Both the position numbers and the translations under genes were made by a program. A DNA stretch of 64,000 nt from an uncultured Bacteroides sp. (GTDB lineage: Bacteria; Bacteroidota; Bacteroidia; Cytophagales; Cyclobacteriaceae). The notes beneath the pieces were generated by a model. The model did no database searches. It worked only from the letters and a program-made list of their open reading frames with translations, and was not told the DNA's origin. Shown one piece after another: positions 1 through 8,987 of the stretch (the stretch's first letter is position 1; the number at the start of each line of letters is the position of its first letter). The stretch lies in contig CABHOV010000064.1 of assembly GCA_902168185.1 (NCBI GenBank), positions 111,375 through 175,374 on the forward strand, in the 5' to 3' direction.

Positions 1-10
1 TGAGTTACGG

Positions 11-619
11 CTATGACTGGCGTTCAAGAAATGATTTTAATTTGTCGCCTCCTTTGTAATCAGAGGCATCGCGGAATTTTTTTTCCGGCAACGTGTTCCA
101 AAGATCTTTTTCCTCCGGTGTAGTAAAACGTATTGTGTTTGTGCGGATGGCCCATACGTTGTATACCATTTTATCGCTGCTAAATTGTTGTTTCGCAATG
201 AACATCGCTTCTTCCGGAGTAGAAGCTTCCACCGTTCCGATATGCTGATGTTGCTTGCCGCGTTTCAACAAGTGGTAAATTTCAAATGATGATTTAGTGT
301 TGTTTTGTGTTGCGGATTCTTCGATTAAAGTATATACATTCTGGCTGCCTTCCGTTGTTGGTGATATATATACATCGCGCGTATCCGTAACATACAATGA
401 GGTGCAGGTAAATCTTCGGGTAAATGTTTCTTTCGCCAATACATATGCCATCTCCAGGTCGGGTGCATGTACGGCACCTTCGTGTTGGAAGGGTTTTCCT
501 TCTTTAGGTTGCACGAATACTTCAAATGTACCAAACTGATCCAAAGCAGCTTTCGGTATTATATTCCCGGCAGTTCCTACAACCGGTAAACGATTTACTC
601 TCGGATCAAGCGATTTCAC
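11..619 (-). CDS. paaB: 1,2-phenylacetyl-CoA epoxidase subunit PaaB, two-domain form
   Basis: PaaB is the structural subunit of the phenylacetyl-CoA epoxidase (PaaABCE), which starts aerobic phenylacetate breakdown in the cytoplasm. The 202-residue product holds two PaaB-like repeats, residues about 31-88 (begins TFEVFVQPKEGK) and about 110-170 (begins SFEIYHLLKRGK). Each has the strand-then-helix pattern with a conserved H..G and A..A. The E. coli protein is a single domain of about 95 residues, so this is an internal duplication or fusion. It lies downstream of paaA on the same strand, 425 bp away. The stop is 11 bases from the window edge; paaC would be expected beyond it but is not visible. 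The family call is firm. Confidence 0.9.
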   Translation of the reverse strand: MKSLDPRVNRLPVVGTAGNIIPKAALDQFGTFEVFVQPKEGKPFQHEGAVHAPDLEMAYVLAKETFTRRFTCTSLYVTDTRDVYISPTTEGSQNVYTLIEESATQNNTKSSFEIYHLLKRGKQHQHIGTVEASTPEEAMFIAKQQFSSDKMVYNVWAIRTNTIRFTTPEEKDLWNTLPEKKFRDASDYKGGDKLKSFLERQS

Positions 620-802
620 TCTATTTATATATTTAGTATACGCATTTTATTTCCTGATGCTCTTCTGACACTCGGTCATTCAGGCTGATTTTGCTCTTCA
701 CCGTCTCTATATTCCACTTCTCCATTGCATCAACCTTTCCTGTTTTTCCGGCTTTTTATAAAACTAATTCTTCTCTATTATCGTTGTTAAATTCCACCCA
801 CC

Positions 803-1048
803 ATGAAATACGTTGACTTCCTTATGGCGTTAGACTTGCTGTCGCGGTACTATCCGAAGTATCACTCGAACGAATTATTTCTACTGGCGGACGACATTTG
901 GAAATGGATTAACAATGAATTACCGGAAGACAGCAGTGCACTGATTTATCTGAAGAGTCTCTATAGTTCTCCCACGGAAGCATTGTCGGCTGTATGGAAA
1001 GAGATCTTGCTGATTACCGGATCATTCGCGGCCTTTCGAAGGAATTAG
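803..1048 (+). CDS. Small hypothetical protein between paaA and paaB, opposite strand
   Basis: An 81-residue reading frame of no recognised family. The predicted product looks protein-like: an amphipathic alpha-helical composition with aromatic and acidic clusters ([14 protein letters not shown]) and no signal peptide or membrane span. It starts at ATG after an A/T-rich leader and its stop overlaps the paaA stop by two bases (convergent). It fills the 425-bp gap between paaA and paaB on the opposite strand, which is unusual inside a catabolic operon. It could be a real small gene or a chance frame. Its length and lack of low complexity favour a gene, but nothing else supports it. Confidence 0.45.
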   Translation: MKYVDFLMALDLLSRYYPKYHSNELFLLADDIWKWINNELPEDSSALIYLKSLYSSPTEALSAVWKEILLITGSFAAFRRN

Positions 1049-2028
1049 GCAAGCGGCATTATATATGCAGCCTTCGGTGACTGTAAAGCAGTTCTCACCC
1101 ACCTTCCTCTCTCTTCTGCAATCCGTCTTACTTCCAGTCGCTCTTTATTGCAAGGGCCATCGCCATTAATAACGCGTTTGAATTCTTCCCAGTCAGGTTC
1201 AGTATAGTCCCATCGGCCAGTCTCCTGATTCTTCTTTAGCTTTTCATCCGGTATAGTAAAGCCGAGTTCCCAGATCTTGGGTATATACATATCAAGAAAT
1301 TGATTCCGCGTATCGTCATTCGTTGACATCTTTACTTTCCATTTCATCAGCACTTGAGTGTGCGTTGAAATTCTATCAGCAGGTCCAAAGAAATGCATCA
1401 TCGGAGTCCACCACCTATTGATCGCTTCCTGGAACATCTGTCGTTGTTGTGCTGTACCTGTTGCCAGGTATATAACACAATGATGTCCATATTTTAAATG
1501 AAAGGATTCTTCTGCGCAGATTCTTTCCAGCGCTCTGCAATACGGGCCGTAACTTCCTTTCGCATTCGCGAGTTGATTAACGATAGCACCGGCATCTACC
1601 AGCCAGGAAATGAAACAAGCATCAGCCCAGGTATAGGCAGGATAATTAAAGATGTTCGAATACTTTGATTTACCAGAGATGAGATCATCGATCATGGCTT
1701 CGCGCGATTTACCTAAAGTCTCTGCTGCACTATAAAGAAGTTGAGCATGGCCTACTTCGTCCTGCACTTTGGCCATGAGGGCAAGCTTTCGTTTGAAACC
1801 GGGAGCTCGTGTAATCCAGGTTCCTTCCGGCAACGCTCCAATGATTTCGCTATGCGCATGCTGTTCAATCATGCGGATCAATTGCTTGCGATATAGCTGC
1901 GGCATCCAGTCGACAGGCTCAATCTTTTCTCCGCGATCGATGCGTGCTTCAAACGCAGCAAGTTTTACTGGATCTTCCTGAAGACTTTCAGTTTGAATTC
2001 CTTCGAATGTATTACCTCCACCGTACAT
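1045..2028 (-). CDS. paaA: 1,2-phenylacetyl-CoA epoxidase catalytic subunit PaaA
   Basis: PaaA is the diiron monooxygenase subunit that converts phenylacetyl-CoA to the ring 1,2-epoxide. The 327-residue product is close to the usual 310-330. It is a ferritin-like four-helix protein with two visible E-x-x-H iron-ligand motifs: E91-V-G-H94 (in [10 protein letters not shown]) and E174-S-F-H177 (in [12 protein letters not shown]). The ATG at 2028 gives the expected N terminus (GGGNTFE...). It is followed by paaB and preceded by a TetR gene 149 bp upstream on the same strand, the usual arrangement of an induced phenylacetate operon. A long inverted repeat lies in that gap. Confidence 0.95.
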   Translation of the reverse strand: MYGGGNTFEGIQTESLQEDPVKLAAFEARIDRGEKIEPVDWMPQLYRKQLIRMIEQHAHSEIIGALPEGTWITRAPGFKRKLALMAKVQDEVGHAQLLYSAAETLGKSREAMIDDLISGKSKYSNIFNYPAYTWADACFISWLVDAGAIVNQLANAKGSYGPYCRALERICAEESFHLKYGHHCVIYLATGTAQQRQMFQEAINRWWTPMMHFFGPADRISTHTQVLMKWKVKMSTNDDTRNQFLDMYIPKIWELGFTIPDEKLKKNQETGRWDYTEPDWEEFKRVINGDGPCNKERLEVRRIAEERGRWVRTALQSPKAAYIMPLA

Positions 2029-2046
2029 AGCTATAGCCGTTAGGCA

Positions 2047-2114
2047 TTAATCGTTTATCCGTTAATAGTTAACCGTTATCTGCACCGTAGTTATCGGATA
2101 CACATAACGATTAA
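2047..2114. promoter_or_regulatory. Long inverted repeat between tetR and paaA
   Basis: The left arm TTAATCGTT+TATCCG (2047-2061) is matched by CGGATA (2095-2100) plus AACGATTAA (2106-2114), with five unpaired bases in the right arm. A smaller palindrome, GTTAATAGTTAAC, sits at 2061-2073. The element lies just upstream of the paaA start. It could be an operator for the adjacent TetR regulator or a leader hairpin in the paaA transcript. The repeat is seen directly; the role is inferred. Confidence 0.5.
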
Positions 2115-2177
2115 CCCATAACAGCAAAAGCTATTTACGATTAAAAAATGTTAATACAAACGATTGTTAGTCGAAAA

Positions 2178-2789
2178 TTAGTCGTTTTTCTTTAAGCCGT
2201 TCACGAGCATGTCGGCGAGTTGAAAGCCGAGTTGTGAAGGGTCGATAGCCGAACCCGGATCATACCACATTGGCATCCAGTTCAGGGAAGAAAACAGCGT
2301 CATAACGGCAAGCTTCTTATCAATCGAGTCCTTAAACTCTTTGGTTTGAACGCCTTGCTCAATGATGCTTTTAAAGCGGTTGATGTAGTTGATGCGCATG
2401 AGCAAAAAATCGCGCAGGTAAGGCTGGCTTAAATGCCGGTGCTCATTCATGAATACGGCAGACGCTGTAAGGTCTTTCGCCATAACCTGGATGTGACCTA
2501 TAATTCCATTGCGAAGTTTCTCACTGGCAGATATATCTTTTTTACTTTCAACTTCCGCTAGTGATTTTTGAAATTCAGCAGCCATGTCGAAACACAAGCT
2601 TCTAAGAATTTCTTCTTTTGATTTAATGTGTGAATACAAACTGGCAGCTTCGATACCCAGCAGGTGGGCAAGATCACGCATCGAAGCTGCAGCATAACCT
2701 TTCTCTTTAAAAAGTTCTGCTGCTTTTCTGATTACTTGTTCTTTCCTCGATAAGTTTGAAATGGCTTCACTCATAGTTTCAATCGACAA
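2178..2789 (-). CDS. TetR/AcrR-family transcriptional regulator, probable paa repressor
   Basis: A 203-residue TetR-type repressor. The N-terminal helix-turn-helix spans residues about 18-62, with the hallmark pattern AAELFKEKGYAAASMRDLA then GIEAASLYSHIKSKEEIL. The C-terminal ~140 residues are a helical ligand-binding and dimer domain rich in aromatics (HRHLSQPY, WMPMWYDP), as in regulators of acyl-CoA or aromatic metabolism. It lies directly upstream of paaA on the same strand, so phenylacetyl-CoA-responsive control of paaAB is the simplest reading. The ligand is inferred from position only. Confidence 0.85.
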   Translation of the reverse strand: MSIETMSEAISNLSRKEQVIRKAAELFKEKGYAAASMRDLAHLLGIEAASLYSHIKSKEEILRSLCFDMAAEFQKSLAEVESKKDISASEKLRNGIIGHIQVMAKDLTASAVFMNEHRHLSQPYLRDFLLMRINYINRFKSIIEQGVQTKEFKDSIDKKLAVMTLFSSLNWMPMWYDPGSAIDPSQLGFQLADMLVNGLKKND

Positions 2790-2907
2790 TTACCTTAAAG
2801 TTACGGAATATCAATTCCCCTTAAAAGTAGTATTAGAAATTATGCAGTGAAAGGAAGTAAAAGAAAAATACAAAGTAATTTCAAGTAACGAGTGTTAGTT
2901 ATATATA

Positions 2908-2944
2908 ACAAGTCCGAAAGTGTGTATTATACTTTCGGACTTGT
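2908..2944 (-). terminator. 14-bp hairpin after the sigma/anti-sigma/barrel operon
   Basis: A perfect 14-bp stem (2908-2921 with 2931-2944; arm ACAAGTCCGAAAGT) and a 9-nt loop, starting 16 bp past the barrel gene stop. On the minus strand it is followed by a T/A-rich but not pure T run, so it is a likely but not ideal intrinsic terminator. Confidence 0.65.
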
Positions 2945-2959
2945 GTAAATAGTACGCTA

Positions 2960-3952
2960 TTAAAAAATCACACCAAAGCTAAAGGCATTAAGTTTAGGAC
3001 CTTTACCTTCTTCAAACAGTTCGTTGATGTCGTAATTAAAAAAGAGATCCGTAGAGCGATAGCCTATCTGCAGTCGTGCACCATAGCGCAGGTTGTTCAG
3101 ATAGAAGCTGTCGCGATCTTTATCTTTCTCACGATCGCCATCATCTTTATATACCAGTTTAGAATGACTTGATATTCTATAACCTATGTATGGACCAATG
3201 CCTATACGGAATGAATTACCATCGCCTTCCCATAAGCGTGACTTGCGACTGTTGTCACCAAAATCTATAACGGGTATAAGCGATGCAGTGACATACGATG
3301 CGGTTAATTTACTCTTTACAAAATCTACATCGCGTGTATCTTGAACAAACTGTACTCCATCATCAGTTTTCTGAATAAGAATGTTGTCTTCCTGAAATTT
3401 GAAATTATACCAGTTGACACCAAGTCCCCATTCGAGGAAAAACTTTTTGCCTAGTCTTGACCGTTGTATAGAAGACATGCCTACATACCAGGAGCCCCAA
3501 GGACGCACAGAATAGTTTGCATTGCTCGAAGGAAAACTTCCATCTTCCAGATAGTTATTTGTACCGAGCTCGAAGTTGAACGATTGCCATGTACGACCCC
3601 AGTGTCTGCTGTTGCGAACATCTACATGCCAGTCATTATCATCGCTATCATGATCGTGATCTTTATCATCGCCCTCACGTGTCCAATATACTTCTTCACT
3701 ATCGCCTTCTTTGCGCGTAGTATCTCTTTGTGCAAGAGCAGTGGTGTCGTTGTTCTCAAGCTTGGTGAGTATATTTTTGAAGAGCTCATTGTAATTATAG
3801 TTCTTGAGCACTTCCAGGTCTTTACGATCTTGTATCGTAAAGATTACACGACTCGTTTTGCCTAACTCTACAATCACGGTATCGCTTTTCTCCTGCGCTT
3901 TTACAGTGATGGTGAGTAATGTTATAGCTGCTATTAGAAATGTTTTTTTCAT
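2960..3952 (-). CDS. Outer-membrane beta-barrel protein of the ECF sigma operon
   Basis: A secreted protein of about 330 residues, probably an outer-membrane barrel. I chose the internal ATG at 3952, not the one at 3985, because it opens a clean signal peptide (MKKTFLIAAITLLTITVKAQ) and removes the overlap with the upstream gene. After the signal come a region that may be periplasmic, then an acidic Asp/His-rich linker (DDKDHDHDSDDND), then about 200 residues of alternating strands ending in an aromatic residue (FSFGVIF), as in outer-membrane barrels. It is the last gene of a three-gene operon after an ECF sigma factor and a one-pass membrane protein. A metal-binding role for the His/Asp stretch is possible but unproven. 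Confidence 0.75.
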   Translation of the reverse strand: MKKTFLIAAITLLTITVKAQEKSDTVIVELGKTSRVIFTIQDRKDLEVLKNYNYNELFKNILTKLENNDTTALAQRDTTRKEGDSEEVYWTREGDDKDHDHDSDDNDWHVDVRNSRHWGRTWQSFNFELGTNNYLEDGSFPSSNANYSVRPWGSWYVGMSSIQRSRLGKKFFLEWGLGVNWYNFKFQEDNILIQKTDDGVQFVQDTRDVDFVKSKLTASYVTASLIPVIDFGDNSRKSRLWEGDGNSFRIGIGPYIGYRISSHSKLVYKDDGDREKDKDRDSFYLNNLRYGARLQIGYRSTDLFFNYDINELFEEGKGPKLNAFSFGVIF

Positions 3953-3959
3953 ACTTGAT

Positions 3960-4751
3960 TTACTTGTTTTGTCCACGTTTTTCATTTTTAAAATTCAGCG
4001 CCAGAATTTCATTTTTCTTCTGCCGTAGTTCACCAACAGGGTCTTGATTATTTTTAAGATCCTGTGCTTTCTTCAGCAGCTTCTTAAACGTAGATGGTTT
4101 CTCTTCATCATCGGTTGCTTCACCTGAAACATTTTTATTTAAATAGCTATTTGTCTCCTCTGCACTAAACACAAGGGTGATGCTTGATTGTGTAAGAACT
4201 ACACGTTCTTGCTGCGCAATGACAACGTCTGTAGTTTCTGCATGAGAAGGTTCAGCTATTTTTTCTTGAGGTACTTCTGTTTCAGCGAAACGCTCTTGTG
4301 TTGCTTCGGTTGGTGAAGTAGAAACCGGAGGTATATACTTTTCTTCTCTTTTTATTTTATTATCAGTTTTTTGTTCGATCGAAGGCGCTACTTTTTTCAA
4401 AGGGGTAACTGCATCCGTTTTTTGTGATTGATTGATTACAGGGTCGACAGCTTGTTGTGGAATTATATCCGGAGCCTCCTCTTTTGCAGGAGAAGTTGTT
4501 GATGGTATAGATTCACTCTTGCGTGCTATACTAGAAGGCGAAGGAGATATAGTATTGTTTCTTGTTGAAGACCAAAGTATATATCCGGCTACAGCCAGCA
4601 GTAAAAGTGAGGCAGCCACTTTCCACCACAAACCACGTTTGCTATTTTTTTTATCAAGGCCGGCTTCAATTCTATCCCACGCGCTTGCTGGAGCAAGCTT
4701 TGAAAAATCTTCGAGTTTTTCACGAAACAATTTGTCAGGTTGCTGATTCAT
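3960..4751 (-). CDS. One-pass membrane protein, possible anti-sigma factor
   Basis: A 263-residue protein with a short cytoplasmic N-terminal region (residues 1-40, containing APASAWDRIEAGLDKK), a single membrane span at about 42-60 (WWKVAASLLLLAVAGYILW), and a long low-complexity Ser/Thr/Pro/Lys/Glu periplasmic region. This layout and its place directly after an ECF sigma gene (17-bp overlap with the sigma stop) fit an anti-sigma factor. The N-terminal W-D-x-I motif is common in Bacteroidota proteins of this type. No zinc-anti-sigma HxxxCxxC motif is seen. The call rests on layout and context. Confidence 0.6.
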   Translation of the reverse strand: MNQQPDKLFREKLEDFSKLAPASAWDRIEAGLDKKNSKRGLWWKVAASLLLLAVAGYILWSSTRNNTISPSPSSIARKSESIPSTTSPAKEEAPDIIPQQAVDPVINQSQKTDAVTPLKKVAPSIEQKTDNKIKREEKYIPPVSTSPTEATQERFAETEVPQEKIAEPSHAETTDVVIAQQERVVLTQSSITLVFSAEETNSYLNKNVSGEATDDEEKPSTFKKLLKKAQDLKNNQDPVGELRQKKNEILALNFKNEKRGQNK

Positions 4752-5322
4752 CGTTGCTTATTTTTTGATTCGACATCCAGTCGTGTTCTGTTAATTTTTT
4801 TTGAAGGTATACACGTGCTCTGCTCAATTGCGATTTAGACGTGTTCTCGCTGATCCCCAGTTGCTCTGCTATTTCTTTATGCGAGTACCCATCGATAGCA
4901 TACAAGTTGAAAACAATTCGATATCCGGCAGGGAGTTCCTGGATGATGTTAAGAAGATCTTCTGTTTCGAGGTGGTCGCTCAGGTTATCGTAATCCGGTT
5001 CGCGGTCTGCTTGTTCGAGTTCTGTTTCTAGGTACATCGACCGGTTCCTGCGCAGGTGGGTAAGTGATTCGTTCACTACTATTCGTCTGATCCACCCCTC
5101 AAAACTTCCCTCACTCTTAAACTGATCAATCTTATCGAATACTTTCATGAACGCTGTTACCAGGATATCTTCAGCCTCCATTGAATCTTTGACATACCGG
5201 TAGCAGAGTCCATACATTTTGGACGAGTAAGTTTCATAAAGGCGTTTCTGAGCGCTTCTGTCGCGCTTCATACACCCTTCAATCAACTCATTTTCTTCGG
5301 CCCGGTAAATCTTTAATTCCAT
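4735..5322 (-). CDS. RNA polymerase ECF sigma-70 factor
   Basis: A 195-residue ECF sigma factor. Region 2 lies at about residues 24-93, with the -10-binding segment (DILVTAFMKVFDKIDQF) followed by the W-I-R-R-I motif. Region 4 lies at about 125-180, with a helix-turn-helix (GYSHKEIAEQLGISENTSKS). The length is typical. It is the first gene of an operon with the candidate anti-sigma and the barrel protein, overlapping the next gene by 17 bp, so translational coupling is likely. The regulon is unknown. Confidence 0.92.
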   Translation of the reverse strand: MELKIYRAEENELIEGCMKRDRSAQKRLYETYSSKMYGLCYRYVKDSMEAEDILVTAFMKVFDKIDQFKSEGSFEGWIRRIVVNESLTHLRRNRSMYLETELEQADREPDYDNLSDHLETEDLLNIIQELPAGYRIVFNLYAIDGYSHKEIAEQLGISENTSKSQLSRARVYLQKKLTEHDWMSNQKISNDESAT

Positions 5323-5475
5323 TTAAACGATTCAAAGCTAAGATGCTTATACGGCCGTAAGGGTTGCGTGGGGTTAAAAATATTTGCTTAAACGCTGCAC
5401 GGTATAGCAAAAGGTTGAGACAGCAGAAGGATACTATTCTGAGAGCCGTTATGGAAATGAAGAGTTCAGGAGAAA

Positions 5476-5913
5476 TTAATACGCTGCCTGGTAATCCACC
5501 GTAAGGGTGATCCAGGAATATTTTCGTGGCTTTACGGTAATACAATTGATGCAGCCGTTGCCGTCATACAAGTTGGCGAAGAGCCCTTTGTCCTCTTTAA
5601 CAAAGACGGAATATTTTCCTTCAGGTAATTTTACTTTGAAAGATCCATCGGCACTACTTAAAACTTTTGCCACCATTGTTGTTTGGATTTCAGAAAAGAA
5701 ACCGTCTTGCTGTGTTGCATCTTCTAAGGTCGCGGCGTTGTATATATAAATTTCGCGCACGATACCTTGCTGCGGAGTTTTAGCTTTTTCGGGAATGGGT
5801 ATAGGCATTTGATCTCCGCTAACCCAGAAGACCTGGCCTTGGATGCCTTGCCTCTGCGCCTGTACCGTTCCGAGTAAACTTATCAATGTGATGAGCAGGA
5901 TGAGTTTTCTCAT
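5476..5913 (-). CDS. Small secreted protein with carboxypeptidase-regulatory-like fold
   Basis: A 145-residue secreted protein. The signal peptide MRKLILLITLISLLGTVQAQ is followed by a single domain with a beta-sandwich pattern: GIQGQVFWVSGDQMP, then GSFKVKLPEGKYSVFVKED, then a strand-rich end (YSWITLTVDYQAAY). This matches the carboxypeptidase regulatory-like fold found in many Bacteroidota surface proteins. Two cysteines in NGCINC may form a disulphide. It has its own transcription unit upstream of the sigma operon. Function unknown. Confidence 0.65.
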   Translation of the reverse strand: MRKLILLITLISLLGTVQAQRQGIQGQVFWVSGDQMPIPIPEKAKTPQQGIVREIYIYNAATLEDATQQDGFFSEIQTTMVAKVLSSADGSFKVKLPEGKYSVFVKEDKGLFANLYDGNGCINCITVKPRKYSWITLTVDYQAAY

Positions 5914-6188
5914 ATACCTAATTTACAAAAAATCCATTTAAAAGTTATTGTCGCCTTCGAGATTTATTGGCGTTTACACAGAATTGTAATGCCACCTAAA
6001 TTTGCAAAGCAAACAATTACTTTCAGAAAGAATTAGATGATCAGGCAAACTAAGTAGACTAGTACTATTAATAAAAAGATGATCATGGTATAGGGGGATT
6101 TGAGGTTTAGACATCTATTGTTTTATGCAGGTGTGAGGGAGTGTGCTGCTCCCTCACTACTACACATAATATGAGATACTATACTTTG
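5914..6188. other. Intergenic region with a plus-strand -7-like box and a strong hairpin
   Basis: This 275-bp gap separates two minus-strand genes. It contains TAAATTTGC at 5997-6005, a match to the Bacteroidota -7 box but pointing to the plus strand, where no gene follows. A 9-bp hairpin (GTGAGGGAG at 6133-6141 with CTCCCTCAC at 6149-6157) lies just past the stop of the PspC gene and may end its transcript. The T run is poor on both strands. No credible reading frame was found. Confidence 0.35.
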
Positions 6189-8600
6189 CTAACGGTCGCG
6201 TTTTGTAACATTCGGATGACCACGATAATCAATATCGCTGGCAATTCCTTCTTCCATTTCAAGATGTTCCGTAACGTTTACTTTGGCAGAAGATGCACCG
6301 TTTACTTCCACTATAGCATTGCGTACTTCAAAGCTATAGGCCCGTAAAGATGAAGCACCTTGTATAGTTGCATCCATCGTATTGGCAGAACCTTCCAACG
6401 ACAGCTTTGACGCTCCGCTTAAATGCAGGGTTACATCCTCCGCTTCGGCTTCTCCGCTTACATCAACTGCACCCACCAAGTCTATATCGAGATCTGCAGA
6501 TTTAAATTCTGTAAAGGATATTTTACCAGCACCTTTCGCTTTAATCTTTTCAAGCTTTGGCATCGTAATGTTGATCTTGATCCGATCGATGTCCAGGAAA
6601 TCTTTGCTCCAGTTTATTCCGCGGTCATCATTAAAATCGATTACCAACGTACTGCCCTGAAGCTCGATCTTGTACTTTTCTTTTTCATTTTCCGGACCTG
6701 TTAATTCTACGGCATATTCATTTCCGCTGGTTATTCGTACATCAAATATACCGTTCACTTCAACTTCATCGAAATCCTTAAGACCATATTGATCACTGGT
6801 TTCTTCTCTTGTTTCGGGGTCGCCTTCGGCTACAGGACACGTTAAGCAATCCAATCCTTTTGGAGTCATGCGCCAGGTTTCTCCGTCAAGGTAATCGCCA
6901 TCCACATACTGCGTGATAAAGCGGCTTACATCTTCGGTCATCGTAAACGGGAAGTCGTATGGTATATACAACGTCATGACTAGACGCTGACCACGGAACA
7001 CCGCATCCTTTTTAAATTGAACGTTGGAGTCGAATGTGAATATAGAATCCTGGATCAACACGGAGTAGTCTACCATGCGCGCGTTCTCTATAGCTTTCTG
7101 CCGTGTGCTGCCTTGTGCCTGAAAATCCTGTACAAGCTTGATGTCCCTTCCATCGTAGCCTTTTAAAGACAATGATGTTTGGTCATAATCATCCATACCG
7201 GTTTGATTCAGTTTTAAGATTGCCTTTTTCCCGGTTACATGATATGTGTTTTCGATTTTATAGGAGCCATTCTCTTTGAAAGCGTAGGCTATACGAGGGA
7301 TACCTATACCGAGCATAATGACGCTCACAAAGAACAGCACGAACAATGTCCATCCGGCAGCGGCACCAAAAATGATTCGTTTGGCAATGATAGATATACC
7401 GAGTAAAAGAATCAGGATGCTTGGAATCAGACATGCTATAAATCCAGCAAGAGCAATCCATCCGGGGAAAGCACGCGTAAGAGCATCTACCGGCATACCA
7501 AAGTTATCGCCTTGTACCATCCACGGAAGTGAAAAGGCGGTGCCTGAAAAAATACCCAATGCTATACCACCCATTACCAGCACACTGAATGCAAGAGATA
7601 TACCAAGGAACGCTATGAAGATTCCGATGAGTATACGCAATGCTTCTACTAAAGGGCCTATAACTTTTGCAAGTGCAGACAGGATCATGCCGATTAACCG
7701 GAAAGGGAAAAGTAAAATTTTGGTAATAGCACTTTCCTCTTTGTTCGGATCAACGTTCAGATTTTTTTTTATGGTCGATTCAATGTTCGAAAGCGTAACC
7801 GGTTCACCTTGCATTTGCATGCGGTCGGTTAGCGTTTTGGCCTCGGGTAATGCGATCCATAAGACAATGTAAAGAAGCAAGCCGAGTCCACCCACTACAC
7901 TAAAAATTACGAACAGAAGACGGATCACTACTACATCTACACCAAAGTAAGAAGCAACGCCCGCAGAAACACCTCCCAGTACTTTACGCTCCGGGTCGCG
8001 ATACATTTTCTTATCAACAGTTGGTTCTTCCAAAGTATAGGAACCGGGTACAACGATCCACATTACCAGGTATACAACAATTGTAACCCCGTATGCGAAT
8101 GCTAACACTGCAAAAAACAGTCTGATCCACAGCGGATCTATATTAAAGTAGTTGCCAAGGCCTGCACAGACACCTCCCAGAATTTTACGTTGCTGATCGC
8201 GCATTAACTGGCGCGAAGGAGTAAACGTTTTATAAGATGACTGTCCCGTATAGGATGTGTCCTCTGTGGTTGTCTCCGTATAGGTATTATTGGTAGCTTG
8301 CTTAGGAGCTGCCCCTGGTGTGAACTCTTGATCTTCTGCCGCTTTGAAGTCGCTTACACTACCCATTGTAGTAATAAGAGTATTGACATCTTCGGAGGTG
8401 ATTACCTGTTTGCCTTCATTTAATTTCGATAAAAAGATCTCGGCAATGCGACTCTCAATGTCGGCCATGATCTCGCTGCTGTCCTCGAAGGAAGAAAAAT
8501 ATTTATTGATTGAATCCAGATACTTTCGCAGGTTATCATACCCATCTTCTTCAATGTGGAAGATGATGCCGCTGATGTTGATGCTGATATTCTTTTTCAT
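6189..8600 (-). CDS. Double PspC-domain membrane protein with adhesin-like C-terminal domain
   Basis: An 803-residue envelope protein. Residues about 1-95 form a cytoplasmic region with an acidic helix (ESRIAEIFLSKLNEGKQVIT). Two PspC domains follow, at about 130-190 (RKILGGVCAGLGNYF) and 195-255 (RKVLGGVSAGVASYF), each ending in a membrane span. Several more spans fill about 300-450. The C-terminal ~200 residues are a repetitive beta-helix of the DUF2807 type (FDEVEVNGIFDVRI; repeated GA/GAS turns). PspC proteins belong to phage-shock-type envelope stress responses. The padR gene lies 29 bp upstream on the same strand and probably controls it. Confidence 0.85.
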   Translation of the reverse strand: MKKNISINISGIIFHIEEDGYDNLRKYLDSINKYFSSFEDSSEIMADIESRIAEIFLSKLNEGKQVITSEDVNTLITTMGSVSDFKAAEDQEFTPGAAPKQATNNTYTETTTEDTSYTGQSSYKTFTPSRQLMRDQQRKILGGVCAGLGNYFNIDPLWIRLFFAVLAFAYGVTIVVYLVMWIVVPGSYTLEEPTVDKKMYRDPERKVLGGVSAGVASYFGVDVVVIRLLFVIFSVVGGLGLLLYIVLWIALPEAKTLTDRMQMQGEPVTLSNIESTIKKNLNVDPNKEESAITKILLFPFRLIGMILSALAKVIGPLVEALRILIGIFIAFLGISLAFSVLVMGGIALGIFSGTAFSLPWMVQGDNFGMPVDALTRAFPGWIALAGFIACLIPSILILLLGISIIAKRIIFGAAAGWTLFVLFFVSVIMLGIGIPRIAYAFKENGSYKIENTYHVTGKKAILKLNQTGMDDYDQTSLSLKGYDGRDIKLVQDFQAQGSTRQKAIENARMVDYSVLIQDSIFTFDSNVQFKKDAVFRGQRLVMTLYIPYDFPFTMTEDVSRFITQYVDGDYLDGETWRMTPKGLDCLTCPVAEGDPETREETSDQYGLKDFDEVEVNGIFDVRITSGNEYAVELTGPENEKEKYKIELQGSTLVIDFNDDRGINWSKDFLDIDRIKINITMPKLEKIKAKGAGKISFTEFKSADLDIDLVGAVDVSGEAEAEDVTLHLSGASKLSLEGSANTMDATIQGASSLRAYSFEVRNAIVEVNGASSAKVNVTEHLEMEEGIASDIDYRGHPNVTKRDR

Positions 8601-8629
8601 ATAGTCAATAGACGTGAGATGTTAGACAA

Positions 8630-8965
8630 TTATATGTTAGGCTTAGAAGTAATAGTTTGCGTGGAATGTACGAGTTCATCCCAAGTCTCGGTAAGTTTTC
8701 CCAAAAATTTACTTCCCTTGTCAGTAAGTTTATAATATTTTCGAGGTGGCCCGGATTTCGATTCTATCCATTTGTATTCGAGCAACCCCGCGTTTTTGAG
8801 GCGTGTAAGGAGCGGGTAAAGGGTACCCTCCACTACAATAATTTTTGCTGCCGTAAGCTCATCCAGCATATCGGAGGCGTAAACTTCGCCTCGTGAGATA
8901 ATGTGGAGGATGCAGTACTCTAAAATTCCCTTTCTCATCTGTACTTGCGTGTTTTCAAGGTTCAT
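8630..8965 (-). CDS. PadR-family transcriptional regulator
   Basis: A 111-residue PadR regulator: a winged helix-turn-helix with the family signature at residues about 12-80 (GILEYCILHIISRGEVYA, then EGTLYPLLTRLKNAGLLEYKW, then GPPRKYYKLTDKG) and a short C-terminal dimer helix. The length is typical of the short PadR class. It is transcribed with the downstream PspC gene (29-bp gap). Such PadR-PspC pairs are common in Bacteroidota and usually autoregulate. A perfect 14-bp palindrome lies 22 bp upstream of the start and is the obvious operator candidate. Confidence 0.92.
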   Translation of the reverse strand: MNLENTQVQMRKGILEYCILHIISRGEVYASDMLDELTAAKIIVVEGTLYPLLTRLKNAGLLEYKWIESKSGPPRKYYKLTDKGSKFLGKLTETWDELVHSTQTITSKPNI

Positions 8966-8987
8966 ACATCCCTGGTTATTGTGTTCA

